Position numbers and translations under genes: made by a program
The notes under the pieces: generated by a model
The model's database searches: none
What the model saw: only the letters and a program-made list of their open reading frames with translations
Told to the model about the DNA's origin: nothing
Assembly: GCA_046328525.1 (NCBI GenBank)
Contig: JAXLWK010000007.1
Span: 336,670-400,669 of the forward strand
Length of the DNA: 64,000 bases
Reading direction: 5' to 3'
From: JBDHWG01 sp046328525
GTDB lineage: Bacteria; Chloroflexota; Anaerolineae; Epilineales; JAHCIE01
Part shown: positions 43,751-51,863 of the stretch, in pieces
Layout of the letters: every line of letters starts with the position of its first letter
Numbering within the stretch: the first letter of the stretch is position 1

Positions 43751-44341
43751 TTGGCCGACAGCATCCTCAGCGCCGTGCCGCTGCGACGCGGCCATTTCCG
43801 CCTGGAGTCGGGCTATCATACCGATCTCTGGCTGACCCTGGACGCGCTCTTCGTCTCACCCGCCGCCATTGCCCCCCAGGTCGCAGCTCTGGCCGAGCTG
43901 CTGCGGCCCTATTCCGCGACGGGCGTCTGTGGGCCGCTCCTCGGCGGCGCTTTCCTCGCCCAGGCCCTGGCCGCCCACATGGGTCTGCGCTTCTACTTCA
44001 GCCAGCCCGTCGCGGCGAACGCCGAGGGCGACCTGTTCGCGGCTGAATACGCCTTGCCCACCGCGCTGCGCCACCACCTCGCCGGCGAGCGCATTGCCAT
44101 CGTAGACGACGTCATCAGCGCCGGATCGTCGGCGCGCGCCACGGCTGCGGCGCTGGCAGACGCCGGAGCCACAATCGTCGCCATCGGTTCGCTCCTACTT
44201 CTCGGCCGCCAGGCTGAAGCCCACTTCTCCGCGCTCGGCGTGCCCGTGGTGGCGCTCGCCCGGCAAGAGTTCAACCTGTGGCTGCCGGGCGACTGTCCGC
44301 TCTGCGTGGACAAAATGCCCCTGGAGGATCCGGCGCTCTGA
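43751..44341 (+). CDS. Orotate phosphoribosyltransferase-like protein
   Basis: 196 residues from a TTG start with AGGAGC ahead. The PRPP-binding motif is IAIVDDVISAGSSARAT and the N-terminal part GHFRLESGYHTDLWLTLDAL resembles OPRT (PyrE). The C-terminus contains LWLPGDCPLCVDKMPLEDP, seen in OPRT-like proteins that are not necessarily pyrimidine enzymes. Not beside pyrimidine genes, so true PyrE function is uncertain. Confidence 0.8.
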   Translation: MADSILSAVPLRRGHFRLESGYHTDLWLTLDALFVSPAAIAPQVAALAELLRPYSATGVCGPLLGGAFLAQALAAHMGLRFYFSQPVAANAEGDLFAAEYALPTALRHHLAGERIAIVDDVISAGSSARATAAALADAGATIVAIGSLLLLGRQAEAHFSALGVPVVALARQEFNLWLPGDCPLCVDKMPLEDPAL

Positions 44342-44344
44342 CGC

Positions 44345-44755
44345 TCAGCGTTGCACAGTGTCAAGCCAGCGGCTGGTGAACGTCACGTAGGCCCCATCGC
44401 GCCGCTTGACCGCCGCCAAAACAGCCCAGCGCATGGAGAGGGGCAGGTTCCGCCCATTCACCACGACCTCCAGGTCGCGCACCAGGTACGGCTCTGCTTC
44501 GTCCAGCGCCCACTCGATCGCCGTCCAGATCAGGGGCATCGGGTTGCCGAACGCGCCGCCCCCGATGAGCGTGAGCGCCACCCAGGTGCGGCCCAGGGCG
44601 ATGGCTGCGAGAAGCGTGCTAAGGTAGGCGGCGCGCAGGCCGACTGGCGTGGTTGAACACGAGATCGAGCGTATCGCGCATGATTTCCACCCCGAAACGT
44701 TTGTCGTCGCCTTCATTGTAGCTGGAAGCCCCATTCCCGTCTATACTTAGGCTCT
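44345..44755 (-). pseudogene. Frameshifted remnant of an unknown gene
   Basis: Two minus-strand frames cover one protein-like sequence: first ASSYNEGDDKRFGVEIMRDT and LDLVFNHA, then after a frame change near 44645 PVGLRAAYLSTLLAAIALGR and GGGAFGNPMPLIWTAIEWAL, ending SRWLDTVQR. Neither frame has a proper start, and the 5' end runs into another gene remnant. No family named. It looks like a decaying C-terminal half of a gene. Confidence 0.5.
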
Positions 44756-44820
44756 GGTTCGCCGACCCCGATGGCAACATCTTCTCCCTCGCCGGGCCGC
44801 GCGTGCCGTCCCGCCGGTAG
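44752..44820 (+). pseudogene. C-terminal remnant of a glyoxalase/VOC protein
   Basis: Reads LWFADPDGNIFSLAGPRVPS then RR and TAG. WFADPDGNIFSL is the classical C-terminal motif of VOC-superfamily (glyoxalase/bleomycin-resistance-like) proteins. No N-terminal part exists upstream, so only about 20 codons remain. Confidence 0.55.
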
Positions 44821-44854
44821 GCGCACCAGAGCGAGTCGCAAGAGTGGAGGTCCC

Positions 44855-45304
44855 ATGCCTGAGAACAACGGCCAACACTACCTGGAAGCAACTCAAGAGG
44901 CGGGGCGTGCCTTCGTGATGCGCGGCATTGCCGGGCCAGTGGTCATGCTCAACCTGCTCCGCTTCCGCGAGATCGCCGACTACTCGGCCACGCCCCACCT
45001 GGCGCCGCCCACGCCTATCAGCGGCGAGGCCGCCTACCGGCGCTACATGCACCACACGCTGCCGCACCTCAGCGAAGCCGGCGGCGAGACCATCTTCCTG
45101 GGCCGGGGCGGGGCTTACCTGATTGGCCCGGCCGACGAACGCTGGGACGCTGTCCTCCTTGTTCGCCAGCGCAGCGTCGCCGACTTCCTGGCATTTGCCT
45201 CGGACGAGGCATACCTGGAAGGCATGGGCCACCGCACCGCTGCCCTGGAGGATTCCCGCCTCCTTCCGCTCGTCGAGGAAGATCTCGGCGATATCCTGGA
45301 GTGA
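44855..45304 (+). CDS. DUF1330 family protein
   Basis: 149 residues with a dimeric alpha/beta-barrel look: GPVVMLNLLRFREIADYSAT, GETIFLGRGGAYLIGPADER, WDAVLLVRQRSVADFLAFAS. These are DUF1330 features; the role is unknown. The ATG follows TGGAGG by three to four bases. Confidence 0.82.
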   Translation: MPENNGQHYLEATQEAGRAFVMRGIAGPVVMLNLLRFREIADYSATPHLAPPTPISGEAAYRRYMHHTLPHLSEAGGETIFLGRGGAYLIGPADERWDAVLLVRQRSVADFLAFASDEAYLEGMGHRTAALEDSRLLPLVEEDLGDILE

Positions 45305-45582
45305 ACCCACATGCTTGAGCCGACCACCTCGCAGCTTTCGTCCCTTCGAACCTCTCTTGAGGCTGCCCGGGCCAGTGCCGGCCTGTCTGGCCTGGCGCTG
45401 GCCGTGGCCTGGCCGCTCCACGGGACGAAGTCAGCGGCAACAAATTGGCTCAGCGAGGGCTGTTCGATTATCGGCAAAGCCGTCTTAGCATCGGCCCAAG
45501 ACTGAGATGCCGGTGGCCAATGTTAGCGTGGCGACAGCATGCCTGACAGGCTGGTTTGACGGCGATATTGTGAGGAGAGTGC

Positions 45583-45876
45583 ATGACCAAGACGGTTGCC
45601 GTGTTCCTGCACCACGGCTCGCGGTGGGACCCTGCCCGGGGGGTCCGCGAGCAAGAGCACTGGGACGCGCATGCGCGTTTCATGGATGCGCTGTTCGACG
45701 CGGGTCAGGTGGTCCTGGCCGGCCCATTTGCGGACGACAGCGGCTCCATGGTCATTCTCGCGGTGGACAGCGTCGAGATAGCGCGGGCGATCTTTCAGGA
45801 AGACCCCTGGGCGCGCCAGGACATTCTGCTGACAGCCGACGTCAAGGAATGGACGATCTTCATGGACTCGCGTTAA
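45583..45876 (+). CDS. YCII-related domain protein
   Basis: 97 residues: VAVFLHHGSRWDPARGVREQ, FMDALFDAGQVVLAGPFADD, ARAIFQEDPWARQDILLTAD. This is the YCII/muconolactone-isomerase-like fold with the conserved central Asp region. Possibly a small enzyme of unknown substrate. AGGAGAG lies four bases before the ATG. Seven bases separate it from the next gene. The 45305-45582 gap before it holds no supported gene. Confidence 0.85.
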   Translation: MTKTVAVFLHHGSRWDPARGVREQEHWDAHARFMDALFDAGQVVLAGPFADDSGSMVILAVDSVEIARAIFQEDPWARQDILLTADVKEWTIFMDSR

Positions 45877-45883
45877 GGTAGAC

Positions 45884-46795
45884 ATGGCCGCGAAAAAGAT
45901 GCACGCCGACGAGGTAGACACGGACGAGGCTCTCGTGCGGCGGCTGCTCCAGTCGCAATTTCCGCACTGGGCAGAGCTGCCCATCGCGGCGGTCGAGTCC
46001 GCCGGCACCGACAACGCCCTCTACCGCCTCGGCGGCGACATGGTCGTGCGGCTGCCGCGCATCCACTGGGCAGCCGGGCAGGTGGAGAAGGAGGGGCGCT
46101 GGCTGCCGCGCCTGGCCCCGCGCCTCCCCCTCGCCGTTCCCCTGCCGCTCGCGCTAGGTACACCGGGCGCGGGCTACCCCTGGCATTGGTCGGTGTGCCG
46201 CTGGCTCGAAGGCGAGAACGCGACCGCCGCGACCCTCGCCGACCCTCGCCGGGCGGCGGCCGACCTGGCGCAGTTCATCACAGCGCTACAGCGCGTGGAT
46301 GCCGACGGCGGACCACCCCCAGGCCCCCACAACTCTGAACGCGGCGTGCCGCTGGCGATGCGCGACGATGCCACGCGCGCCGCCATCAGCGCCTTGCGCG
46401 GCGCCATAGACACGGACGCGGCGGCGGCAGCGTGGGGGGCCGCTCTGCACGCCCCTGAGTGGCGCGGCGCGCCGGTCTGGATACACGGCGACTTGCAGCC
46501 CGGCAACCTGCTGGTGCAGCACGGAGCCCTGTCGGCTGTGATTGACTTTGGCTGCCTCGGCGTCGGCGACCCCGCGTGCGACCTCATGGCCGCCTGGACC
46601 CTGCTGACGGCTGACAGCCGCGCGGTGTTCCGGGCGGAGCTGGCGGCGGATGACGCGACGTGGGCGCGGGGCAAAGGCTGGGCGCTGTCCTTCGGCCTGA
46701 TCGCCCTGCCCTACTACCAGATCAGCAACCCGGTGCTCGCCACCATCGGCCGACGCGCCATCGCCGAAGTGCTGGCAGACCGCACGTCCCAATAA
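45884..46795 (+). CDS. APH-family phosphotransferase
   Basis: 303 residues, aminoglycoside-phosphotransferase/choline-kinase-like. Catalytic loop VWIHGDLQPGNLLVQ, metal-binding VIDFGCLGVGDPACDLMAA, and N-terminal lobe DNALYRLGGDMVVRLPRIHW are clear. Proteins of this subtype are common in genomes and are not proof of antibiotic resistance; the substrate is unknown. In a string of co-directional genes with YCII and dapB. Confidence 0.88.
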   Translation: MAAKKMHADEVDTDEALVRRLLQSQFPHWAELPIAAVESAGTDNALYRLGGDMVVRLPRIHWAAGQVEKEGRWLPRLAPRLPLAVPLPLALGTPGAGYPWHWSVCRWLEGENATAATLADPRRAAADLAQFITALQRVDADGGPPPGPHNSERGVPLAMRDDATRAAISALRGAIDTDAAAAAWGAALHAPEWRGAPVWIHGDLQPGNLLVQHGALSAVIDFGCLGVGDPACDLMAAWTLLTADSRAVFRAELAADDATWARGKGWALSFGLIALPYYQISNPVLATIGRRAIAEVLADRTSQ

Positions 46796-46813
46796 CCATT
46801 GCAGGGAGGGAGC

Positions 46814-47617
46814 ATGACGATACGAGTCTGTCTCGCGGGTGGAACAGGGTGGGCCGGCTCAGCCCTGGCGCGGGGTATCGCGCGAACCGAGGACATCGAA
46901 CTTGTCGCGGCGGTCTCCCGCACACACGCCGGGCACACGTTGGGCGATGTGCTGGCCGAGCCTCACCTGGCGTGCCCCATCTACGCGACTGCGGAAGAAG
47001 CCCTGGCCCACCCCTGCGACGTCTTCTTCGAGTACACCAAGCCTGAGGTCGCAAAGGCCAACGCAATGGCGGCATTGCGGCATGGCGCGCATGTTGTGAT
47101 TGGCACATCGGGGTTGACGGACACCGACTATGCCGACATCGCAGCGGTCGCTGAACAACAGCGCCTGGGCGTGTTGGCGGTAGGCAACTTCGCGTTGACC
47201 GTTGTCTTGTTGCAGAAATTCGCCGAGATGGCGGCGAAGTACGTCCCCCAGTGGGAGATTATTGACTACGCCCACGATGGCAAGAAGGATGCGCCGAGTG
47301 GAACCGCGCGCGAGCTGGCCGCCCGCCTGTCCCGTATCCGCCCGTCCGAGCTAACCGTCCCGTTGGAAGAGACCCAGGGCAACGTGGAAACGCGGGGCGC
47401 GCGGCTCAATGGCTCCCAGGTCCATTCTATTCGGCTGCCGGGGTATACCATCTCGGTCGAGATCATCTTCGGGATGCCCGACCAGAAGCTCACCCTCCGC
47501 CACGACTCCGGCAGCAGCGCCGAGCCTTATGTGGATGGGGCGCTCCTGGCGATCCGCAAGGCAGACTCGCTCGTCGGTTTGCGTCGCGGCCTCGACACCG
47601 TCCTCGACCTGGAATAG
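46814..47617 (+). CDS. dapB: 4-hydroxy-tetrahydrodipicolinate reductase DapB
   Basis: 267 residues. N-terminal nucleotide-binding VCLAGGTGWAGSALARGI, then EIIDYAHDGKKDAPSGTARE, which contains the catalytic His and Lys and the KxxPSGTA substrate motif. The C-terminal region (VDGALLAIRKADSLVGLRRG) is normal. Reduces dihydrodipicolinate in lysine/diaminopimelate synthesis with NAD(P)H. The ATG at 46814 follows GGGAGGGAGC. Sequence near the N-terminus differs from typical GAxGRMG, so it may be a divergent paralogue. Confidence 0.88.
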   Translation: MTIRVCLAGGTGWAGSALARGIARTEDIELVAAVSRTHAGHTLGDVLAEPHLACPIYATAEEALAHPCDVFFEYTKPEVAKANAMAALRHGAHVVIGTSGLTDTDYADIAAVAEQQRLGVLAVGNFALTVVLLQKFAEMAAKYVPQWEIIDYAHDGKKDAPSGTARELAARLSRIRPSELTVPLEETQGNVETRGARLNGSQVHSIRLPGYTISVEIIFGMPDQKLTLRHDSGSSAEPYVDGALLAIRKADSLVGLRRGLDTVLDLE

Positions 47618-47622
47618 GCGCG

Positions 47623-48132
47623 TCACGCCCCGTGGCTATACGAGATGACGATCTCGGCGGGCCGACGGAGTGTCTGATACACCACGCAGTAGCGCTCCGT
47701 CAGGCGGATGAGCGTCGCTTGCTGCTCCTCGCTCGCGTCCGTGTCCAGGTCAAAGGTGAGTCGAATGTGCTGGAAGCCGACGGGGGCGTCCTTCGCTACG
47801 CCTAGCGTCCCACGGAAATCCAGGTCGCCCTCGGCACGAACGACAGCGTCGCGCAGCTCGACGCCGATTGCCGTCGCCACCGCGCCGAGTGTCACGCCGG
47901 CGCACGCGACCAGCGCTTCGAGCAGCATGTCCCCGGAGCACAGGCTGAGGCCGTCGCCGCCCGTCGCCGGGTGCAGGCCGGCCTGCGCGAGGGCGCGCCC
48001 CGTCTCGACGTTACACGTGACACCCTCGCCAATTCGCCCTTTGGCCTTCAACGTAATCAGCGCCGCCCCAGGCTCGTCGCGATAGCGCTCTTTCAGCGGC
48101 GCCTGGAGGGCCCGCAGATCGTCGGTCTTCAT
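47623..48132 (-). CDS. OsmC-family peroxiredoxin-like protein
   Basis: 169 residues. Two redox-active cysteines appear in LLEALVACAGVTLGAV and LTERYCVVYQTLRRP, as in OsmC/Ohr proteins that reduce organic peroxides. AGGAGA precedes the ATG by about eight bases. Convergent with dapB, with only 5 bases between stops. Confidence 0.88.
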   Translation of the reverse strand: MKTDDLRALQAPLKERYRDEPGAALITLKAKGRIGEGVTCNVETGRALAQAGLHPATGGDGLSLCSGDMLLEALVACAGVTLGAVATAIGVELRDAVVRAEGDLDFRGTLGVAKDAPVGFQHIRLTFDLDTDASEEQQATLIRLTERYCVVYQTLRRPAEIVISYSHGA

Positions 48133-48344
48133 GTCTAGACTCTCCTAATTCTCTTCGGCGGCGAACCTGCGAAGAGCCTGCACCGAGGGTACGAAATAGT
48201 AAGCCCCGCTGCCCTTGACGCAGTCGCCAATGAGTGTATTATTCGCAACTCATGCGCGACAGGCAAGCTGTCACGATCGTCAGCGTCGGAAACGTTCTAC
48301 GAACGACCGGGTGATGAGCGCGGGAACCGCCCGCCTGCGCGCAG

Positions 48345-48510
48345 ATTGTCGAGCGCGGTCAGTATCCGCTGGAAGAGGTTGTGGATCTCGCGGAGCGCGC
48401 GCTTCGCGGGACTTATGGGGCCGGCCCGATTCGGGCAAAGATGCAGGCATTCGTGTTCAAGGCCTACCTGGGCGCTGCCCCGCCTGAAGCAGGCTCTCGA
48501 TCTCGTCGAG
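48345..48510 (+). pseudogene. Possible gene fragment (no start)
   Basis: The frame reads AQIVERGQYPLEEVVDLAER then ALRGTYGAGPIRAKMQAFVF, which looks like real protein, but no start codon with a binding site is present. The frame is lost where it overlaps the end of the DinB gene on the other strand. Probably a truncated gene. The rest of the 48133-48456 gap shows nothing else. Confidence 0.35.
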
Positions 48511-48912
48511 GTGAGCGTTGCGGTGGAGGCTGCGGTTGGGGCGAAACCACGAGCCTGACGCCTGTATCTCGCCGAGCAGCTCGTCCGTCAGCGTCTCGAC
48601 TTCGGCGTCCACGGCCTCGGCTGCCGCCAGGCACAGGGCGCCGGCGGCGCGCGGTTCCAGGGCCAGGCAGATTGGCTGCATGGCGTCGTTGATCGCGTCC
48701 GGATCCAAGGGCGAGAAGTCCACACCCCGCGCCGTCCAGCGCTGGAGAAGGACCAGATGCCGCCGATCGTGGAAGGCCATGTGCGCCAGGAGCGCAGAGA
48801 CCGTCCAGCCGTCGGCGTTCGAGCGAGTGAGGTCCGCAGGGGAAAGGGTGGGCACGAAGGCCGCCAGCCGTTGCCTGGAAGCGTTGTTATCCTGGACGAA
48901 CGAGTCTATCAT
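48457..48912 (-). CDS. DinB-like family protein
   Basis: 151 residues, four-helix-bundle DinB/maleylpyruvate-isomerase type. Possible metal histidines are in VSALLAHMAFHDRRHLVLLQ and LHRNAHLDEIESLL. Members are often thiol-dependent transferases. Its start overlaps the end of the STAND gene upstream, so the two may be co-expressed. Confidence 0.82.
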   Translation of the reverse strand: MIDSFVQDNNASRQRLAAFVPTLSPADLTRSNADGWTVSALLAHMAFHDRRHLVLLQRWTARGVDFSPLDPDAINDAMQPICLALEPRAAGALCLAAAEAVDAEVETLTDELLGEIQASGSWFRPNRSLHRNAHLDEIESLLQAGQRPGRP

Positions 48913-51730
48913 CAATACCCCCCTGCGCGAGCATGATCTCCTCTGGGTCTTCGTCTTTCAAGGCGTAGGCGACGGCCTGCTCCAGCGTCATCGCCTTGCC
49001 CTCGGCCGACGCCCGCGCCAGCGCCCGCGCGTCCAGCTCGCTCCGCACGCTCGCCACCGTGCGCTCGAACGCCGCGCGGTAGCTAGGCGGGAGCGGGGAC
49101 TCCATCTTGACGCGCAGGTTCTCGGCGGCCGCCAGCAGGTGCGCCGCCCGCTCGGGCTGGTGGAGCGCGGCGGCCACGCGGGCCAGCCCCTCCAGACACT
49201 TCGCCTCATTCCGCCGGTCGCCCAGCTGGTGGAACAGGACGAGGGACTGGGCAAATCTCTCGCCCGCCAGCGGATAGACCCCCTGATCGGCGGCCAGGAA
49301 CCCGAGGTCGTGCAGCGTCCGCGCCCGACCATACTTGTGGCCCAGGCGCTCGAAAATCGTCATCGCTTCCTGTAGCAGCGCCTCGGCCTTTGGATCCGCC
49401 TGGAACGCCGCCGTCGCGCCGAGATTCATGAGCGAGTCGCCCAGGGCTTCGTCGTCATCCAGGGTGCGGCGCAGCGCCAGGGAGTCCTCGAAGCGGGACC
49501 GCGCCGCGTCATAGTCCCCGCGCTCCCGCGCCACCGTGCCGAGCGCGCCAATCAGTTGCGCAATCAGCCACCTGTCGTTCACCTCCCGCGCCAGGGCGAG
49601 GGCATCCGTGACAAACCCCTCGGCGCGCGGGTAGTCCCCCTGCATCCACGCCGCGCTGATGCGCGAGTAGAGGGCGCGCACCATCCCCGCCTTATCCCCC
49701 AGGGCCTGGAACAGGGCCAGGCTTTCATCGGATTGCGCTTCCGAGCTAACATAGTCGTTCTGGTAAGCCGCGATCACCGCCGACTGCGCCAGGATGTCCG
49801 CCCGCATCGCCCGCAGGCGCGGCTCTCGCGTGCCCGGCAGCGCCAGGACGGTATCGGTGTTGGTGCGCGCCTCGTTCACCTGGCCTTCGGCCGTCCACAC
49901 CGGCCACAGGGCATTGACCAGACGCAACGCCGGCTCGGCGTCGGAGCGAGCCACGGCCGTGCGCAGCGCCACGCGGGTGTTGTCAAGCTCGACCCTGAAG
50001 TGTTCGAGCCACTTCGCGCGCGCCGCCGGCTTGGCCGGCATGGCTTCCAGTTCGCCGAGATAATAGAACATGTGCGCCTCGCGCACGGACTCCTGCTCCC
50101 CGCTCTCGGTCAGCCGCTCCAGCGCATACTCGCGGATGGTCTCCAGCATGGTGAAGCGCATATCATCCGTCGTCGGCTCCTGGCGGATCAGGCTCTTCGC
50201 CACGAGCGAGTCCAGGCCATCAAGCACGTCATCGCCGTACAAACTCGAGACCGTCGGTTGCGCCGACTCGGGCCAGCGGTCGTCAGGGCACACGGCCTCG
50301 GCCGCCTCGATGGTCCAGCCGCCGGCGAACACGCCGAGCCGCCGGAACAGCGTCTTTTCGCAGTCGTCCAGCAGGTCATAGCTCCACGCGATTGCCCCGC
50401 GCAGCGTCTGCTGGCGGGCGGGCAGGTCGCGCGGACCGCCCGTCAGGAGCTTGAGCCGATTGCTCAGGCGCTGCAACAGAGCCTCCGGCGGGAGCACGCG
50501 GATGCGCGCCGCCGCCAGCTCGATGGCCAGGGGCAGACCATCCAGGCGATAGCAGATTTCGGCGACGGCGTGGGCGTTCTCGTTGGTGACCTTGAAATCC
50601 GGCCGCACGCTGACAGCCCGCTGGACGAACAGGGCCACGGCGGCGTACTGCGACAGGGTTGAGAGAGGCGGCAGCCGCCGCGGGTCCGGCAGGGGCAACG
50701 GCAGCACCGGAAACTCATGCTCACCGCGCAAGCGCAGGATGATGCGGCTGGTCGCCAGCGCCTTGACGTGGGGAGCCGCATCGAGAAGTTCGGCGATGAG
50801 CGGCGCTTCGGAGACAACCGCCTCCATGTTATCGAGCAGGAGCAGCATCTGCTTCTCTTGCAGGTAGTCCTTGAGAATCTCGCTGACCGGGCCGGCCCCC
50901 AGGTCGCGGATGCCGAGGGCGTGGGCGATGGTGGACGCCACCAGGCGCGTGTTCGTCGTGGGCGCGAAGTCAACGAAACAGACGCCGTCGTCAAACTGGT
51001 CCAGCACGCTGGCGACCACCTGGAGGGCCAGGCGCGTCTTGCCGGTGCCGCCCGGCCCTGTCAAGGTGACGAGCCGGGTGTCCGCCTGCCGCAGCAGCAT
51101 TCGCAACTCGCGCAGCTCGGTCTCGCGGCCGATGAACACCGTCGGCTGGATGGGCAGGTTGTTGGCGTGGGCTTCGAGGCTGGTCAGGGGCGGGAAGTCG
51201 GCCGGCAGGTCCGCCGCCACGAGCTGGTAGACGCGCTCCGGGCGGGCCAGGTCTTTCAGGCGATGCTCGCCCAAATCGCGCAGGGCGACGGCCAGGGGCA
51301 GATGGTCGCGCACCAGCTCAGAGGTCGAGCGCGAGACGAGGATCTGTCCCCCATGCCCGACGGCCATCAGCCGCGCCGCTCGATTCAACGCCGGCCCGAA
51401 GTAATCGCCATCGCGCTCCTCGGCCGGGCCGGTGTGCAGCGCCATGCGCACCCGCAGCGGCCCGCTCTCAGGCCAGGTGGCCGCGGCCAGGCCGCGCTGC
51501 GCGTCCAGGGCGGCGGCGACGGCATCCTCGGCCACGGCGAAGGCGGCCAGGAGGCCCACGCCGGTCGTCTTCACGACGTAGCCTCCGTGATCCGTCACAG
51601 CCTTTTTCAGGATGGCATCATGCAGGGGGACGGCCACCTTCATCGCCGGGGCGTTCTGCTCCCAGAGGCGCGAGATGTCTTCGATCTCACTGAACAGAAA
51701 CGTGACCGTCCCCGATGGATGCTGAGGCAT
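48887..51730 (-). CDS. STAND protein: degenerate nucleotide-cyclase domain + NB-ARC + TPR
   Basis: 947 residues from ATG 51730 (GGAG seven bases ahead). Residues 1-170 are a class III adenylate/guanylate-cyclase-like domain (VTFLFSEIEDISRLWEQ; GDYFGPALNRAARLMAVGHG). The two metal-binding Asp are replaced: FTDIE reads FSEIED (Glu15), and TGDG reads TTGVG (Val58), so catalysis is unlikely. Next is an NB-ARC ATPase (Walker A LTGPGGTGKTRLAL, Walker B LLLLDNMEAVV, LATSRIILRL). The C-terminal half is TPR helices ending EGKAMTLEQAVAYALKDEDP. Paralogue of the next two STAND genes. Confidence 0.88.
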   Translation of the reverse strand: MPQHPSGTVTFLFSEIEDISRLWEQNAPAMKVAVPLHDAILKKAVTDHGGYVVKTTGVGLLAAFAVAEDAVAAALDAQRGLAAATWPESGPLRVRMALHTGPAEERDGDYFGPALNRAARLMAVGHGGQILVSRSTSELVRDHLPLAVALRDLGEHRLKDLARPERVYQLVAADLPADFPPLTSLEAHANNLPIQPTVFIGRETELRELRMLLRQADTRLVTLTGPGGTGKTRLALQVVASVLDQFDDGVCFVDFAPTTNTRLVASTIAHALGIRDLGAGPVSEILKDYLQEKQMLLLLDNMEAVVSEAPLIAELLDAAPHVKALATSRIILRLRGEHEFPVLPLPLPDPRRLPPLSTLSQYAAVALFVQRAVSVRPDFKVTNENAHAVAEICYRLDGLPLAIELAAARIRVLPPEALLQRLSNRLKLLTGGPRDLPARQQTLRGAIAWSYDLLDDCEKTLFRRLGVFAGGWTIEAAEAVCPDDRWPESAQPTVSSLYGDDVLDGLDSLVAKSLIRQEPTTDDMRFTMLETIREYALERLTESGEQESVREAHMFYYLGELEAMPAKPAARAKWLEHFRVELDNTRVALRTAVARSDAEPALRLVNALWPVWTAEGQVNEARTNTDTVLALPGTREPRLRAMRADILAQSAVIAAYQNDYVSSEAQSDESLALFQALGDKAGMVRALYSRISAAWMQGDYPRAEGFVTDALALAREVNDRWLIAQLIGALGTVARERGDYDAARSRFEDSLALRRTLDDDEALGDSLMNLGATAAFQADPKAEALLQEAMTIFERLGHKYGRARTLHDLGFLAADQGVYPLAGERFAQSLVLFHQLGDRRNEAKCLEGLARVAAALHQPERAAHLLAAAENLRVKMESPLPPSYRAAFERTVASVRSELDARALARASAEGKAMTLEQAVAYALKDEDPEEIMLAQGGIDDRLVRPG

Positions 51731-51863
51731 GATCGTCTCCGCGCGCATCGGTGAGTCAATTATAGGGACGCGCCCGCCAATTGCCCATAGAGAGACGCAG
51801 GACGGGAGTGGGCAGATTTCGGAAGACCGAACGGCGCGTGTGTCAGCACGAGCCGTGGCGCGG

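Noticed and set aside
45311..45505. 64-codon plus-strand frame
   Set aside because: No ribosome site, no motif; it lies in a gap between DUF1330 and YCII genes.
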